Translations under genes and position numbers: made by a program | The notes under the pieces: model-generated | Told to the model about the DNA's origin: nothing | The model's database searches: none | What the model saw: only the letters and a program-made list of their open reading frames with translations | Shown: in pieces, positions 16,612 through 24,944 of the stretch | Layout of the letters: every line of letters starts with the position of its first letter | How positions within the stretch are numbered: the first letter of the stretch is position 1 | NCBI RefSeq assembly: GCF_014641615.1 | Contig: NZ_BMIB01000001.1 | Span: forward strand, 1,550,769-1,614,768 | DNA length: 64,000 nt | Direction: 5' to 3' | From: Filimonas zeae | GTDB taxonomy: Bacteria; Bacteroidota; Bacteroidia; Chitinophagales; Chitinophagaceae

Positions 16612-19311
16612 ATGAAAAAGAGTTTTTTAACTGCCTTTTACCTGTTCCTGATAGTATGTTCAGGAAGCGTTGTTAACGGTCAGGTAACTACACATTTTAC
16701 GGAAATACTTGTACCGAAGTACATGTATGGAAATGGATTTATCGGAGGGAGTGTAATACCCTATGTGTTCCGTGCAAAGCTGGGTGGGTTACAGGCTGGT
16801 GGTGCTTATTCTTATGATGTTTCGCTGATTCCCGATTATCAGGATGTGTCTGATCCAAACGCAGGGTCGGCTAATTATCTGATAAAAGAGAACGGGTTAT
16901 ATGTATTGCCATATGAAACGATGAAAGGAAAGTTTACGGCAGATGCAAACGGGGAATATACAGACTGGTTTGTTGTTATTTCCAGCTCATACATGTCTAT
17001 GGAAGATACAGATATAAGATTGCAGATAAACGTGAGCGGCGCCGGAAATACGAATCTGGAAACGGTATTTTATAGCAGCAGTCTGGTAAGATGTAAAAAT
17101 TTTGGTTCGGCCGATAATGGCGGTACAGCTATCAGAAGTACTGCTGCTGCCGGAGCAAAGGCTGGTAATTTTGTAATGCTGTATGATTCTGATGACGTAA
17201 CAGCAAGACCCGTTTCAGGTGCTATTATAGAAAATGACGGATTTGATACGAGAAATCCTGAATATGAATCTTTTCTGCTTTTTGCTGGTTTTTATAAAGC
17301 CAGTGTAGAAGGAGTAGATAAGGCATGGGCAGCTCTTGTGCCTAACACAAACGCCAATGGTATCCGTAATATTGTTCAGTACAATGTGGATGGATCTGTT
17401 GCTGGTAACAGCAGTTCTGCTGACGGCAAATGGGCCGGACTGAACGGAACTGTAGTGAATACCGTAGACCCGAGAGGTGGTGAAGGCGATGAGCTTATTG
17501 TATTAGATGGATCTGTTGTTACTATTGCGCCTCCCCGGCAGCAGCCGGCGCTGGCTTTTGCCGCACCGGTGCCTGCTGAGGTATTTACGGGTGATAAAGA
17601 TTTTTCTGTATCAGTAACCAGTAAGTCGGACGGTGCTATTACCTGGTTATCCGGCAATACAGCGGTGGTTACGGTGGATAATTCGGGTATGGTACATGTA
17701 GCCGGACCGGGAGTAGCTGAAATTTCAGCTATTCAGGCAGAGAATGCATTTTATTTTGCAGACACTGTTAAAGCAACTATTACAGTAAAGGTGCCCAGGT
17801 CTGAGCCTGTGCTGAGTTTTCCGGCTTCTTTTCCTACAACGGTAATTATAGGTTCGGCAGATTTTGATGCAGGTGTAACCAGTACCTCTTCTGCTGCTAT
17901 TGAATACAGCAGTTCCAATGCGGCAGTAATAACTGTTGATGGTAATGGTGTTATACATATTGCAGGTGTGGGTTCAGCTGTTATTACAGCTTCGCAGCAA
18001 GAGAATGCTGATTTTAAAGCTGGTTCTGTTTCTAAAACGCTTACAGTAGTTGACAAGCAGGTGCCGGTAGTAAGCTTCCAGCCTTTTTCTGTTAAGATAT
18101 ATGGCGATGCTGACCTGGTACCACTAGCCAGCGCTACTTCGGCTGTAACTCCGATTTACTCTACCAGTAATCCTGCTGTTGCGCAGGTAGTGGATGGTAA
18201 GATTAAAATTACCGGCGCCGGTACTGCTGATATTAAAGCGTTGTTTACTGGAACCGCCAGCTATTCAGAAATTACTGCTACGCAAATGCTGACTGTACAG
18301 AAAAAAGCGTTAACCATTATTGCTGAAGATAAAACCAGAAAGCAGGAGGTTGCTAATCCTCAACTGACAGTAAAATATCAGGGGTTTGTAAACGGTGATA
18401 CTAATACCAACGCCCTACAGGAGCAACCGGTAGTAACTACTACTGCCGTTACCGGTTCTGCACCGGGTGTTTACCCTATTAACGTAGCCGGAGCTGTTTC
18501 CGCTAACTACAGTATTTCCTATGTACCCGGCAATCTTACTGTTGAGTTGGTAATGAAGGACAATGTGATCTCTTTCCCCAATATCTCTGTTAAAGATTAC
18601 GGACAGGCAGAATTTGAATCACTTGCTACTGCCACTTCCGGTTTACCTGTAACACTTGCCAGCAGTAATACGGATGTGGCTGTTATTGTGGGCTCTAAAA
18701 TCAGAATTACGGGTGCAGGCACTGCTACTATAACAGCGATCCAGCCTGGTAATATCAGCTATGTAGCGGCAGAACCGGTTGTGCAAACGCTTACTGTAAG
18801 AAAGGCATTTCTGGTTATTGCGCCTGTAGATACTTTTAAAGTACAGGGTACAACTAACCCGGTGTTTCGTGCCAGGTATACCGGCTTTGTTAACGGAGAT
18901 AATGCTTCTGTTCTTTCTACGCAACCAGCTATCAGTACTTCCGCTTTAACGGTATCACCTGCTGGTATTTATGAACTTGTTGCGGGTGGTGCTGCAGCTG
19001 CTAACTACGATATAGTTTATAACAAAGGAGTATTTACTATTAATTCTGCCAACGGTGGCGGGCAGGACGAGTTACTGTCTTATTGTGATGCACCTGGTCA
19101 GTTAAAAATAACTGTAAATGTACAGGCTGCTGCCAAAGTATCTATTCAGTTGTTTGATGCAGCAGGTAAAAAAGTGTTGGATATGCCGGTTAACCTGTCT
19201 AAGGGCTTTAATACTTATCACATCAACGTAAGCAGACTTATGCCAGGTGTGTATCCATTGCGTGTGGCAGGTGGCAGTCTTATCTTAAAATCCAAAGCGG
19301 TAGTACGTTAA
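16612..19311 (+). CDS. T9SS-exported repeat protein (Ig-like/MBG repeats, C-terminal sorting domain)
   Basis: 899 aa. Signal peptide to about residue 23 (SGSVVNGQ). An N-terminal beta-rich domain of about 290 residues of unknown family is followed by Big_2-like Ig repeats (about 310-560: TVDNSGMVHVAGPGVAEISA, TVDGNGVIHIAGVGSAVITA, KIKITGAGTADIKA). Then come an MBG-type domain (about 565-645, KYQGFVNGDT), another Ig repeat, a second MBG domain (about 720-805, RYTGFVNGDN), and a T9SS type-A sorting domain (about 820-899, with SIQLFDAAGKKVLDM, LMPGVYPLRV and a final KSKAVVR). It should cross the outer membrane through the type IX system and be cell-surface attached or released; the repeats suggest an adhesin or surface scaffold. 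A PorV-type protein is encoded 16 bp downstream. Confidence 0.85.
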   Translation: MKKSFLTAFYLFLIVCSGSVVNGQVTTHFTEILVPKYMYGNGFIGGSVIPYVFRAKLGGLQAGGAYSYDVSLIPDYQDVSDPNAGSANYLIKENGLYVLPYETMKGKFTADANGEYTDWFVVISSSYMSMEDTDIRLQINVSGAGNTNLETVFYSSSLVRCKNFGSADNGGTAIRSTAAAGAKAGNFVMLYDSDDVTARPVSGAIIENDGFDTRNPEYESFLLFAGFYKASVEGVDKAWAALVPNTNANGIRNIVQYNVDGSVAGNSSSADGKWAGLNGTVVNTVDPRGGEGDELIVLDGSVVTIAPPRQQPALAFAAPVPAEVFTGDKDFSVSVTSKSDGAITWLSGNTAVVTVDNSGMVHVAGPGVAEISAIQAENAFYFADTVKATITVKVPRSEPVLSFPASFPTTVIIGSADFDAGVTSTSSAAIEYSSSNAAVITVDGNGVIHIAGVGSAVITASQQENADFKAGSVSKTLTVVDKQVPVVSFQPFSVKIYGDADLVPLASATSAVTPIYSTSNPAVAQVVDGKIKITGAGTADIKALFTGTASYSEITATQMLTVQKKALTIIAEDKTRKQEVANPQLTVKYQGFVNGDTNTNALQEQPVVTTTAVTGSAPGVYPINVAGAVSANYSISYVPGNLTVELVMKDNVISFPNISVKDYGQAEFESLATATSGLPVTLASSNTDVAVIVGSKIRITGAGTATITAIQPGNISYVAAEPVVQTLTVRKAFLVIAPVDTFKVQGTTNPVFRARYTGFVNGDNASVLSTQPAISTSALTVSPAGIYELVAGGAAAANYDIVYNKGVFTINSANGGGQDELLSYCDAPGQLKITVNVQAAAKVSIQLFDAAGKKVLDMPVNLSKGFNTYHINVSRLMPGVYPLRVAGGSLILKSKAVVR

Positions 19312-19327
19312 TACATCAAGTGATTAA

Positions 19328-20437
19328 ATGAGAACGAATATGAAACAATTATATACAGGTGTTGCGGGATTGGTTTTATTGATGGCCGGGACAGCACAGG
19401 CACAGAATTCCACTTTAAGCATAACCAATGCAGCAGCACCTTCTTTACAAATTTCTCCGGATGCTAAAGCGGGAGGGATGGCCGATGTGGCTATTGCTAC
19501 TGAAGCTGATGCAAGTGCTGTATATTATAACCTGGCAAAAACTGTTTTTGCCAGGAAAAAGTCAGGTGCGAGCGCTAATTATACTCCCTGGATGAAGGAT
19601 GTAGCAGATGATATGTCGCTTGCTGCTTTATCGGGCTATCATCAGCTTTCTGATGAACAGGCTATAGGCGCTTCACTGCGTTATTTTGATATGGGTAATG
19701 TGGATGTGATTGATTACAACGGCAACAAGTTGCAGACGAGTCATCCCAATGAGTTTACTTTTGATCTGGGGTATGCACGTAAGCTGAATAGTATTTTAAG
19801 TGTTGGAGCAACGCTGCGTTACATCAGTTCCGGACTGGTATCTGGTCAGGTAAACGGTCAAAACTATAAAAGGGGGAATACAGTAGCTGCGGATTTGTCT
19901 TTCTATTACAATGGTATTAAAGAAAACAATAAAGGTTGGACAGCCGGTGTAACACTGGCTAATCTGGGCGGTAAAATCTCGTACAGCGATAATGCTGCTG
20001 CTAAAGGGTATTTACCTGCCAGCCTGAATCTGGGCTTTGCTTACCGGGAAGCATGGGATGATAGGAATCATTTTTTGATTGGTGGCGACGTGAACAAATT
20101 ACTGGTGCCTGAGATGCCTGCTGACAGCAAGGATTTACCCGGGTATTATAATAAGGGGGTAGTTAACAGCTGGTTTGACGGTTTTGGTAATAAAGCCTGG
20201 CAGTTTGGTTTGGGTGCTGAATATAATTATCTGGAAAAGCTGTATCTGCGTTTAGGTTACCGCAGCCATTCGTTTACCGAAGGACACTGGCAGTATATTA
20301 CTACGGGTGTGGGCTTACAGTTTGATATTGCTTCCATTAACCTGTCGTACGTAGTGCCTACGGGAGATAAGGCGAACAGGAATCCATATGTAAATACGGT
20401 GCGCCTGGGTGTGATTTTTGGCTGGGGTAATAGATGA
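19328..20437 (+). CDS. porV-like: PorV/LptO-family type IX secretion outer-membrane protein
   Basis: 369 aa from ATG 19328 (ATG 19340 also possible). Signal peptide ending GTAQA. The segment after it (APSLQISPDAKAGGMADVAI then ATEADASAVYYNLAKTVFA) matches the conserved N-terminal signature of PorV. The rest reads as a 14-strand FadL-like barrel, ending TVRLGVIFGWGN. PorV shuttles folded cargo with a C-terminal sorting signal from the SprA/Sov translocon to the PorU sortase. Here porU is not adjacent; instead the gene directly follows a T9SS cargo, so this may be a cargo-dedicated copy. Whether it is the genome's only PorV cannot be told from this window. Confidence 0.85.
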   Translation: MRTNMKQLYTGVAGLVLLMAGTAQAQNSTLSITNAAAPSLQISPDAKAGGMADVAIATEADASAVYYNLAKTVFARKKSGASANYTPWMKDVADDMSLAALSGYHQLSDEQAIGASLRYFDMGNVDVIDYNGNKLQTSHPNEFTFDLGYARKLNSILSVGATLRYISSGLVSGQVNGQNYKRGNTVAADLSFYYNGIKENNKGWTAGVTLANLGGKISYSDNAAAKGYLPASLNLGFAYREAWDDRNHFLIGGDVNKLLVPEMPADSKDLPGYYNKGVVNSWFDGFGNKAWQFGLGAEYNYLEKLYLRLGYRSHSFTEGHWQYITTGVGLQFDIASINLSYVVPTGDKANRNPYVNTVRLGVIFGWGNR

Positions 20438-20448
20438 GAAATAAAAAA

Positions 20449-20472
20449 GGAGGCCGTTGGAAAACGGCCTCC
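20449..20472 (+). terminator. hairpin terminator after PorV-like gene
   Basis: Perfect 10-bp stem GGAGGCCGTT / AACGGCCTCC with a GGAA tetraloop, 12 bp after the stop. It is preceded by an A run but has no T run on the plus strand, so on the minus strand it would be a better terminator than on the plus strand. It immediately precedes the right 21-bp repeat. Confidence 0.65.
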
Positions 20473-20473
20473 G

Positions 20474-20494
20474 TATATAAGTTTCAAAAATTAA
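20474..20494 (+). repeat. 21-bp direct repeat, right copy
   Basis: Exact copy of 14355-14375 in the same orientation, starting two bases after the PorV hairpin. The pair brackets a 6.1-kb block containing the beta-helix lipoprotein, the second lipoprotein, the T9SS cargo and the PorV-like gene. Within this copy TAAGTTTC resembles a -7 box, with a TTG 18 bases upstream, so it could alternatively be promoter-related. Confidence 0.8.
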
Positions 20495-20713
20495 CAGGTT
20501 AAAGGTAATATGCAGGAGTTAATAAAAAAATAATACAACTGTAAAAAAAGCTTAAAATACTGCTAACCTTAACTGCTACTACACCTGCACTTAGCGTAAA
20601 CCGCTGCATAACAAATCATTGTTCATAATTTGTTAACCTGCCTGGGTGTTACTACAAGCAGGTTTTTTATATCTATATAGTATAAAAACTGAGGTATAAA
20701 ATAGGAAAGACCT
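20495..20713 (+). other. intergenic region with two hairpins and a terminator, possible small RNA
   Basis: AT-rich, no convincing gene; only a 7-codon ATG frame near 20509. An inverted repeat AACAAAT...ATTTGTT (about 20610-20634) is followed directly by a terminator-like stem AACCTGC/GCAGGTT (20635-20664) with a TTTTAT tail. A terminator here has no known upstream gene of its own because PorV already ends at 20472, so a short transcript from this region is possible. Confidence 0.35.
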
Positions 20714-20956
20714 ATGACATCAATCAGCAGATCGGCTCATGAAAAAATGCAGGACCTTCTAAGGCGCCTGGACACTGAGGCCGCAGAGAAAATGAGACAA
20801 GACCTGGAGGCTTCGCATGACCGCTTTATGCATCAGCTGGCCGCAGCCAGGGAATCGGTAATGTTGTATGAAAAGCAGTACAAGGTAGCGCGTTTTATGC
20901 TGGCCAGAGCTGCCAAAGAACAAAAAAAGTCGGAAGCAGATGGAGTAGGGAAATAG
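20714..20956 (+). CDS. small coiled-coil protein of unknown function
   Basis: 80 aa, ATG 20714. Entirely helical and highly charged (EKMRQDLEASHDRFMHQLAAARE...), predicted coiled coil, no signal peptide or membrane helix, so cytoplasmic. The MBL-fold hydrolase starts 16 bp downstream on the same strand, suggesting co-transcription. I do not recognise the family. Confidence 0.6.
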   Translation: MTSISRSAHEKMQDLLRRLDTEAAEKMRQDLEASHDRFMHQLAAARESVMLYEKQYKVARFMLARAAKEQKKSEADGVGK

Positions 20957-20972
20957 TTTTACCTTGCAGGTA

Positions 20973-21743
20973 ATGTCGTTATTTATTGCCTCATTGAACT
21001 CGGGAAGTAATGGAAACTGCTATTATATAGGCAGTGAACGGGAGGCTGTATTGATTGATGCGGGTATTTCGTGCCGGGAAACTGAGAAACGAATGAGCCG
21101 CCTGGGCCTGCGGCTGGAAAATGTCAAGGCTATCTTTATTTCTCACGAACACTCCGATCATATCAGGGGGCTTCCGGTACTTTCCAGAAAATATCGTTTG
21201 CCAGTATACATAACTGACGGAACATTGGTGCACGGCAGGTTATCTGACCAGCTACTTTCTGTACAATCTTTCCGTGCATTTGAAACGGTAACTATTGGTG
21301 AACTGGATGTGCTTGCTTTTCCTAAAGCGCATGATGCAGCTGACCCGCATAGCTTTATGATTACGCGTAACGGCATTCGTATTGGGGTGTTTACAGATAT
21401 TGGTGTTACCTGCGATGAACTGGTAAACCATTTCAGGCAGTGTCATGCCGCTTTTCTGGAAGCTAATTATGACGAGGAGATGCTGGCAAATAGCCGGTAT
21501 CCGTACTTTCTGAAAAGACGCATCAGCGGGGGCAAGGGGCACTTATCTAATAAACAGGCGCTGGAGCTGTTTACTACTCACCGTGCAGACTACATGAGTC
21601 ATTTATTACTATCACATCTTTCGCAGGAAAACAATTGCCCACAGCTGGTACAGGACCTGTTTGCCGGGTGTGCAGGGCGCACTACTGTAACGGTTGCTTC
21701 CCGGTATCAGGAAAGCGCTGTTTACCATATCACTGGTTTATAA
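20973..21743 (+). CDS. MBL-fold metallo-hydrolase (YycJ/WalJ-like)
   Basis: 256 aa from ATG 20973 (the frame has a TTG three codons earlier). The metal-binding motif ISHEHSDHIRGL (HxHxDH, about residues 52-63) is intact. Other family features are SLNSGSNGNCYYI at the N-terminus, KAHDAADPHSFMI, GVFTDIG and LSHLSQENN near the C-terminus. YycJ/WalJ relatives are two-metal nucleases, some with 5'-3' exonuclease activity linked to DNA repair. Cytoplasmic. Family assignment is firm; substrate is inferred. Confidence 0.85.
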   Translation: MSLFIASLNSGSNGNCYYIGSEREAVLIDAGISCRETEKRMSRLGLRLENVKAIFISHEHSDHIRGLPVLSRKYRLPVYITDGTLVHGRLSDQLLSVQSFRAFETVTIGELDVLAFPKAHDAADPHSFMITRNGIRIGVFTDIGVTCDELVNHFRQCHAAFLEANYDEEMLANSRYPYFLKRRISGGKGHLSNKQALELFTTHRADYMSHLLLSHLSQENNCPQLVQDLFAGCAGRTTVTVASRYQESAVYHITGL

Positions 21744-21752
21744 GGCCAATAA

Positions 21753-21786
21753 AAAAACGTTACAGGCGTTAACCTGTAACGTTTTT
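21753..21786. terminator. bidirectional terminator between convergent genes
   Basis: Perfect 14-bp stem AAAAACGTTACAGG / CCTGTAACGTTTTT with a six-base loop. T runs on both strands let it end the MBL-hydrolase transcript (plus) and the hibernation-factor transcript (minus). Confidence 0.9.
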
Positions 21787-21800
21787 GTTTACTGTACATG

Positions 21801-22187
21801 TTATTTCACTACATCTTCCAGCTCTACATCAGAGTCGTCTGCTTCTTCTTCTGCCTGTAAAATAGCATCCTGCACTTTTATGGCGTCTGCCTGGCGGCTG
21901 TCGGTATGTTTATCTTTTGCTTTGTTCAGCTGCATTTTCAGCACATCTACACACTCACTCACGGCTGGTTCAAAGTAGGGACCGGTTTTCTTTACAAAAT
22001 GGTCGTAGCCGGGAACTTCCAGTCTTATTTCGCAATAGTTGTTTTCCGGTTCTGATTCGGGGCCTTTGAACAGTGTTACATCAGCGCGGATAATACGATC
22101 ACTTTTCAGTGCATTTAACTTTTCGCGGATAAATCCGTCGAGTGTTTCGCCTGTAGTAAAGCCTAACGATTGAATTATGATGTCCAT
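21801..22187 (-). CDS. hpf: HPF/RaiA-family ribosome hibernation factor
   Basis: 128 aa. The N-terminal 100 residues show the beta-alpha-beta-beta-beta-alpha pattern of HPF/RaiA: MDIIIQSLGFTTGETLDGFI, KLNALKSDRIIRADVTLF, YCEIRLEVPGYDHFVKK, and a final helix VDVLKMQLNKAKDKH. An acidic tail follows (EEEADDSDVELED). Such proteins bind the 30S decoding centre in stationary phase and silence ribosomes. It is the short form and lacks the long-HPF dimerisation domain. Cytoplasmic. Distance to the next gene upstream is 236 bp. Confidence 0.85.
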   Translation of the reverse strand: MDIIIQSLGFTTGETLDGFIREKLNALKSDRIIRADVTLFKGPESEPENNYCEIRLEVPGYDHFVKKTGPYFEPAVSECVDVLKMQLNKAKDKHTDSRQADAIKVQDAILQAEEEADDSDVELEDVVK

Positions 22188-22423
22188 AAGTAACTGTTTT
22201 TGTAGAAATGCACAGTAATTGTGCCAGGTGGATGCCTGTTAAGTTTGCCGGTATGCAGATGTTTACAGACGGATATTTGTGGCGCAACCACCCCGGTTGT
22301 ACCTTACGTACCACAGGCAGGTGCTAACGATGCGGACCAGGTTATGGCGTAATCTTTGAGCGCAACCTGCTGTAAACCAGCGGGTGGCCGCCCTGCTGCA
22401 CAAAACAAAAGCCTTACCAGATT
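22188..22423. other. 236-bp intergenic region with predicted RNA structure
   Basis: Lies between the divergent hpf and ABC exporter genes. It is GC-richer than the other gaps and contains a stem CAGGTT (22338-22343) / AACCTG (22364-22369) with an inner GCG/CGC extension. A second hairpin, CAGCGGG-TGGCCG-CCCTGCTG (22378-22398), lies just upstream of ATG 22424, and a shorter CAACC/GGTTG hairpin lies further upstream. No tRNA, SRP or tmRNA signature was found. It may be a leader or small RNA; unassigned. Confidence 0.35.
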
Positions 22424-24181
22424 ATGCGCATATTATGGATGTATCTGAAGCCTCACCGATGGCTGGTGCTATTATCGTTATTGCTGGCAGGAGCCAGCCA
22501 GGTGTTTACCATGATTGACCCTATGATTTTTGGGAAGATTATTGACGATTATGCACATAATACCACCCATAAAACGCAGGAGCAACTGGTTAACGGTGTA
22601 CTGAAGTGGATGGGGCTGGCTGTTGGAGTGGCTTTACTGGCCAGGGTGGCAAAGTCGTTTCAGGAGTATACGATGCGGCTGGTGGTGCAGAAGTTTGGGC
22701 TACAGGTTTTTAATGACGGCCTGAAGCAAACGCTGCGCCTGTCGTTTCAGGAGTATGAAGACCAGCGGAGTGGTGAAACCCTGGCTGTGTTACAGAAAGT
22801 GCGAACCGATACCGAGCGGTTTATTAACGCACTCATCAACATTCTGTTTACCTCTATAGTAGGCATGGCTTTTTTGATCTGGTATGCAATAACAAAACAC
22901 TGGGCATTGATTCCGGTATTTTTTATAGGTATTGTGGTGCTGGGTGGCCTTACAGGATTACTGAGCAAGCGTATGAAAACAGTACAACGCAATATTAACC
23001 GGGAAACACTGCAATTGTCGGGCGCTATTACCGAATCGCTCCGGAATATAGAGCTGGTGAAGAGCCTGGGGCTTACTTATCCGGAAATTAAACGACTGCG
23101 TTTGTTTACACAGAAGATATTTAACCTGGAAATGCAGAAGACGCGGCAGGTACGTACCTTATCCTTTTTGCAGGGTACTACGCTGAATGTGCTGCGCCAG
23201 TCTATATTATTTACCTTGTTGTGGCTGATTTTTCGCAATGTACTTTCTACGGGTGAGCTGATTGCTATGCAGTTTATTTCCACCTCTATTTTTGTGCCTT
23301 TGCAGGATCTTGGCAATATTATTCTGCAGTATCGTGAAGCGGAGGCTTCTATACAGTTGTTTGATAAACTGATGCACCAGCCGGTAGAGCAGAAGCCGGA
23401 GGAGCCTGTGGAGATTGGGCCGCTGGAAGAGCTGCGTTTTGATGCTGTGGTGTTCCGGCATAAAACAGCCACACAAAATTCTATTGATGAAATTTCGTTT
23501 ACTGTTAAAACGGGTGAAACTATTGCTTTTGTAGGGCCTTCGGGCTCGGGCAAATCTACCATGGTAAAGCTGCTGGTAGGCCTTTATAAGCCGGTGGAGG
23601 GCCATATTTATTTTAACGGAGTATCGTCTGCAGATATCCGTTTTAACCCCCTGCGCAGGCAGATTGGCTTTGTAACGCAGGATACACAGCTGTTTGCTGG
23701 TACTATAAAGGAAAATTTGCTGTTTGTAAAGCCAGATGCTACTGATGAAGAGGTACTGGAGGCATTGCATAAAGCCTCCTGCGATGCTTTGCTGGCGCGT
23801 TCTGCCCAGGGCATTTATACACGGTTGGGAGAGGGAGGGTTAAAGCTGTCTGGCGGAGAGCGGCAGCGGATATCCATTGCCCGTGCTTTAATCAGGCATC
23901 CGCGGTTGCTGATATTTGATGAAGCTACTTCGGCACTGGACTCTCTTACAGAAGAAGTGATTTCTGATACTATCCGCACTATATCTGCCATGCGCGAACA
24001 GATTACCATATTGATAGCACACCGCCTTTCTACCATTATGCATGCAGACCGGATTATAGTACTGGAGAAGGGGCATATTGCAGAAACAGGCACCCATGCT
24101 GAGCTGGTGGAGAAGAAAGGATTGTATTATGCTATGTGGCGGCAACAAATAGGGGAGCGGAGAACCGTTATTGCAGAGTAG
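22424..24181 (+). CDS. ABC exporter half-transporter (permease-ATPase fusion)
   Basis: 585 aa. Six-helix type-1 exporter domain (about 1-310) then nucleotide-binding domain (about 340-585). Walker A GPSGSGKST, Q-loop FVTQDTQLF, signature LSGGERQR, Walker B LLIFDEATSALD and the switch His in IAHRLST are all intact. It probably works as a homodimer because no partner half-transporter is nearby. The MsbA/lipid-drug exporter group is the nearest class, but substrate cannot be told from sequence. Its leader contains a hairpin (22378-22398). Confidence 0.9.
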   Translation: MRILWMYLKPHRWLVLLSLLLAGASQVFTMIDPMIFGKIIDDYAHNTTHKTQEQLVNGVLKWMGLAVGVALLARVAKSFQEYTMRLVVQKFGLQVFNDGLKQTLRLSFQEYEDQRSGETLAVLQKVRTDTERFINALINILFTSIVGMAFLIWYAITKHWALIPVFFIGIVVLGGLTGLLSKRMKTVQRNINRETLQLSGAITESLRNIELVKSLGLTYPEIKRLRLFTQKIFNLEMQKTRQVRTLSFLQGTTLNVLRQSILFTLLWLIFRNVLSTGELIAMQFISTSIFVPLQDLGNIILQYREAEASIQLFDKLMHQPVEQKPEEPVEIGPLEELRFDAVVFRHKTATQNSIDEISFTVKTGETIAFVGPSGSGKSTMVKLLVGLYKPVEGHIYFNGVSSADIRFNPLRRQIGFVTQDTQLFAGTIKENLLFVKPDATDEEVLEALHKASCDALLARSAQGIYTRLGEGGLKLSGGERQRISIARALIRHPRLLIFDEATSALDSLTEEVISDTIRTISAMREQITILIAHRLSTIMHADRIIVLEKGHIAETGTHAELVEKKGLYYAMWRQQIGERRTVIAE

Positions 24182-24252
24182 CAAGCAGGCTTCTGGCTAT
24201 ATCTATCAGTTGCAATGTTTTACAAAATTGTTGCAGGTTGTAACGGAGGTAT

Positions 24253-24828
24253 TTACGTTTTGGGGGAATAAGTAGCTACGATTACGCCGTTGGGTAAGGG
24301 CGTACAGTTTTGTAACTGTAGCAGGTATGCTGTTTCTTTTTGCTTAAACAGGGCAATACCATTGCTTAATATTACCGGATGAATAAAAAGGCAGAATTCA
24401 TCTATCAGTTGCAGGCGCGTAAGATGGCGCACAATGCTGCCACTGCCCAGTATCATCATGTCTTTACCGGGCTGCTGTTTAAGGCTTGTAAGCGTTTGAA
24501 ATATGTTTTTCTGTATTAATGTGCTGTTGTACCAGTTTAACCGAGACAAAGTGCGGGAGAACACCAGTTTCTGATAAGTATTCATTCTGTCTGCAAATAC
24601 AATATCTGCTTCAGAGGGAGATGACCGGTTAACAGCCTGCGGCCAATAGCCTGCCAGGGACTGATAGGTGTGGCGCCCCAGCAGCAGGGTATCTACATTA
24701 TCCATTTGCCGGTAGCTATAACCCGTCATGGTTTCATCCCAGAATGGAAAGTGCCAGTCCAGGCTGCCATCGGTACCAGACATATAGCCGTTAAGGGTAA
24801 GATTTACGGAGGCAATAATTCTACGCAT
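24253..24828 (-). CDS. dihydrofolate-reductase-like protein (RibD C-terminal family)
   Basis: 191 aa. Begins RRIIASVNLTLNGYMSG, with DTLLLGRHTYQSLAGYWP, KLVFSRTL and DMMILGSGSIVRHL (nucleotide-binding Gly motif) as in the COG0262/RibD_C group of NADPH-dependent reductases. These proteins are usually of unknown substrate and are not the cell's housekeeping DHFR. It diverges from the GlxA-type AraC regulator at 24945 with 116 bp between, an arrangement that suggests that regulator controls it. Confidence 0.8.
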   Translation of the reverse strand: MRRIIASVNLTLNGYMSGTDGSLDWHFPFWDETMTGYSYRQMDNVDTLLLGRHTYQSLAGYWPQAVNRSSPSEADIVFADRMNTYQKLVFSRTLSRLNWYNSTLIQKNIFQTLTSLKQQPGKDMMILGSGSIVRHLTRLQLIDEFCLFIHPVILSNGIALFKQKETAYLLQLQNCTPLPNGVIVATYSPKT

Positions 24829-24944
24829 AGCAATTGTAAAACTAAAGCGGGAAAAGCTGCGGTTTGGGGGCAGAACCAGACCTGTGCCGGGGGCGGATGC
24901 GACTTTTTTGTTATTTTACAGCCAGTAAAGTACGGAGCCCTATA

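Noticed and set aside
22188..22423. SRP RNA, tmRNA or known riboswitch in the hpf-exporter gap
   Set aside because: None of the key conserved motifs (SRP GGAA-type helix 8 motif, tmRNA tRNA-like ends, TPP or cobalamin cores) could be found.
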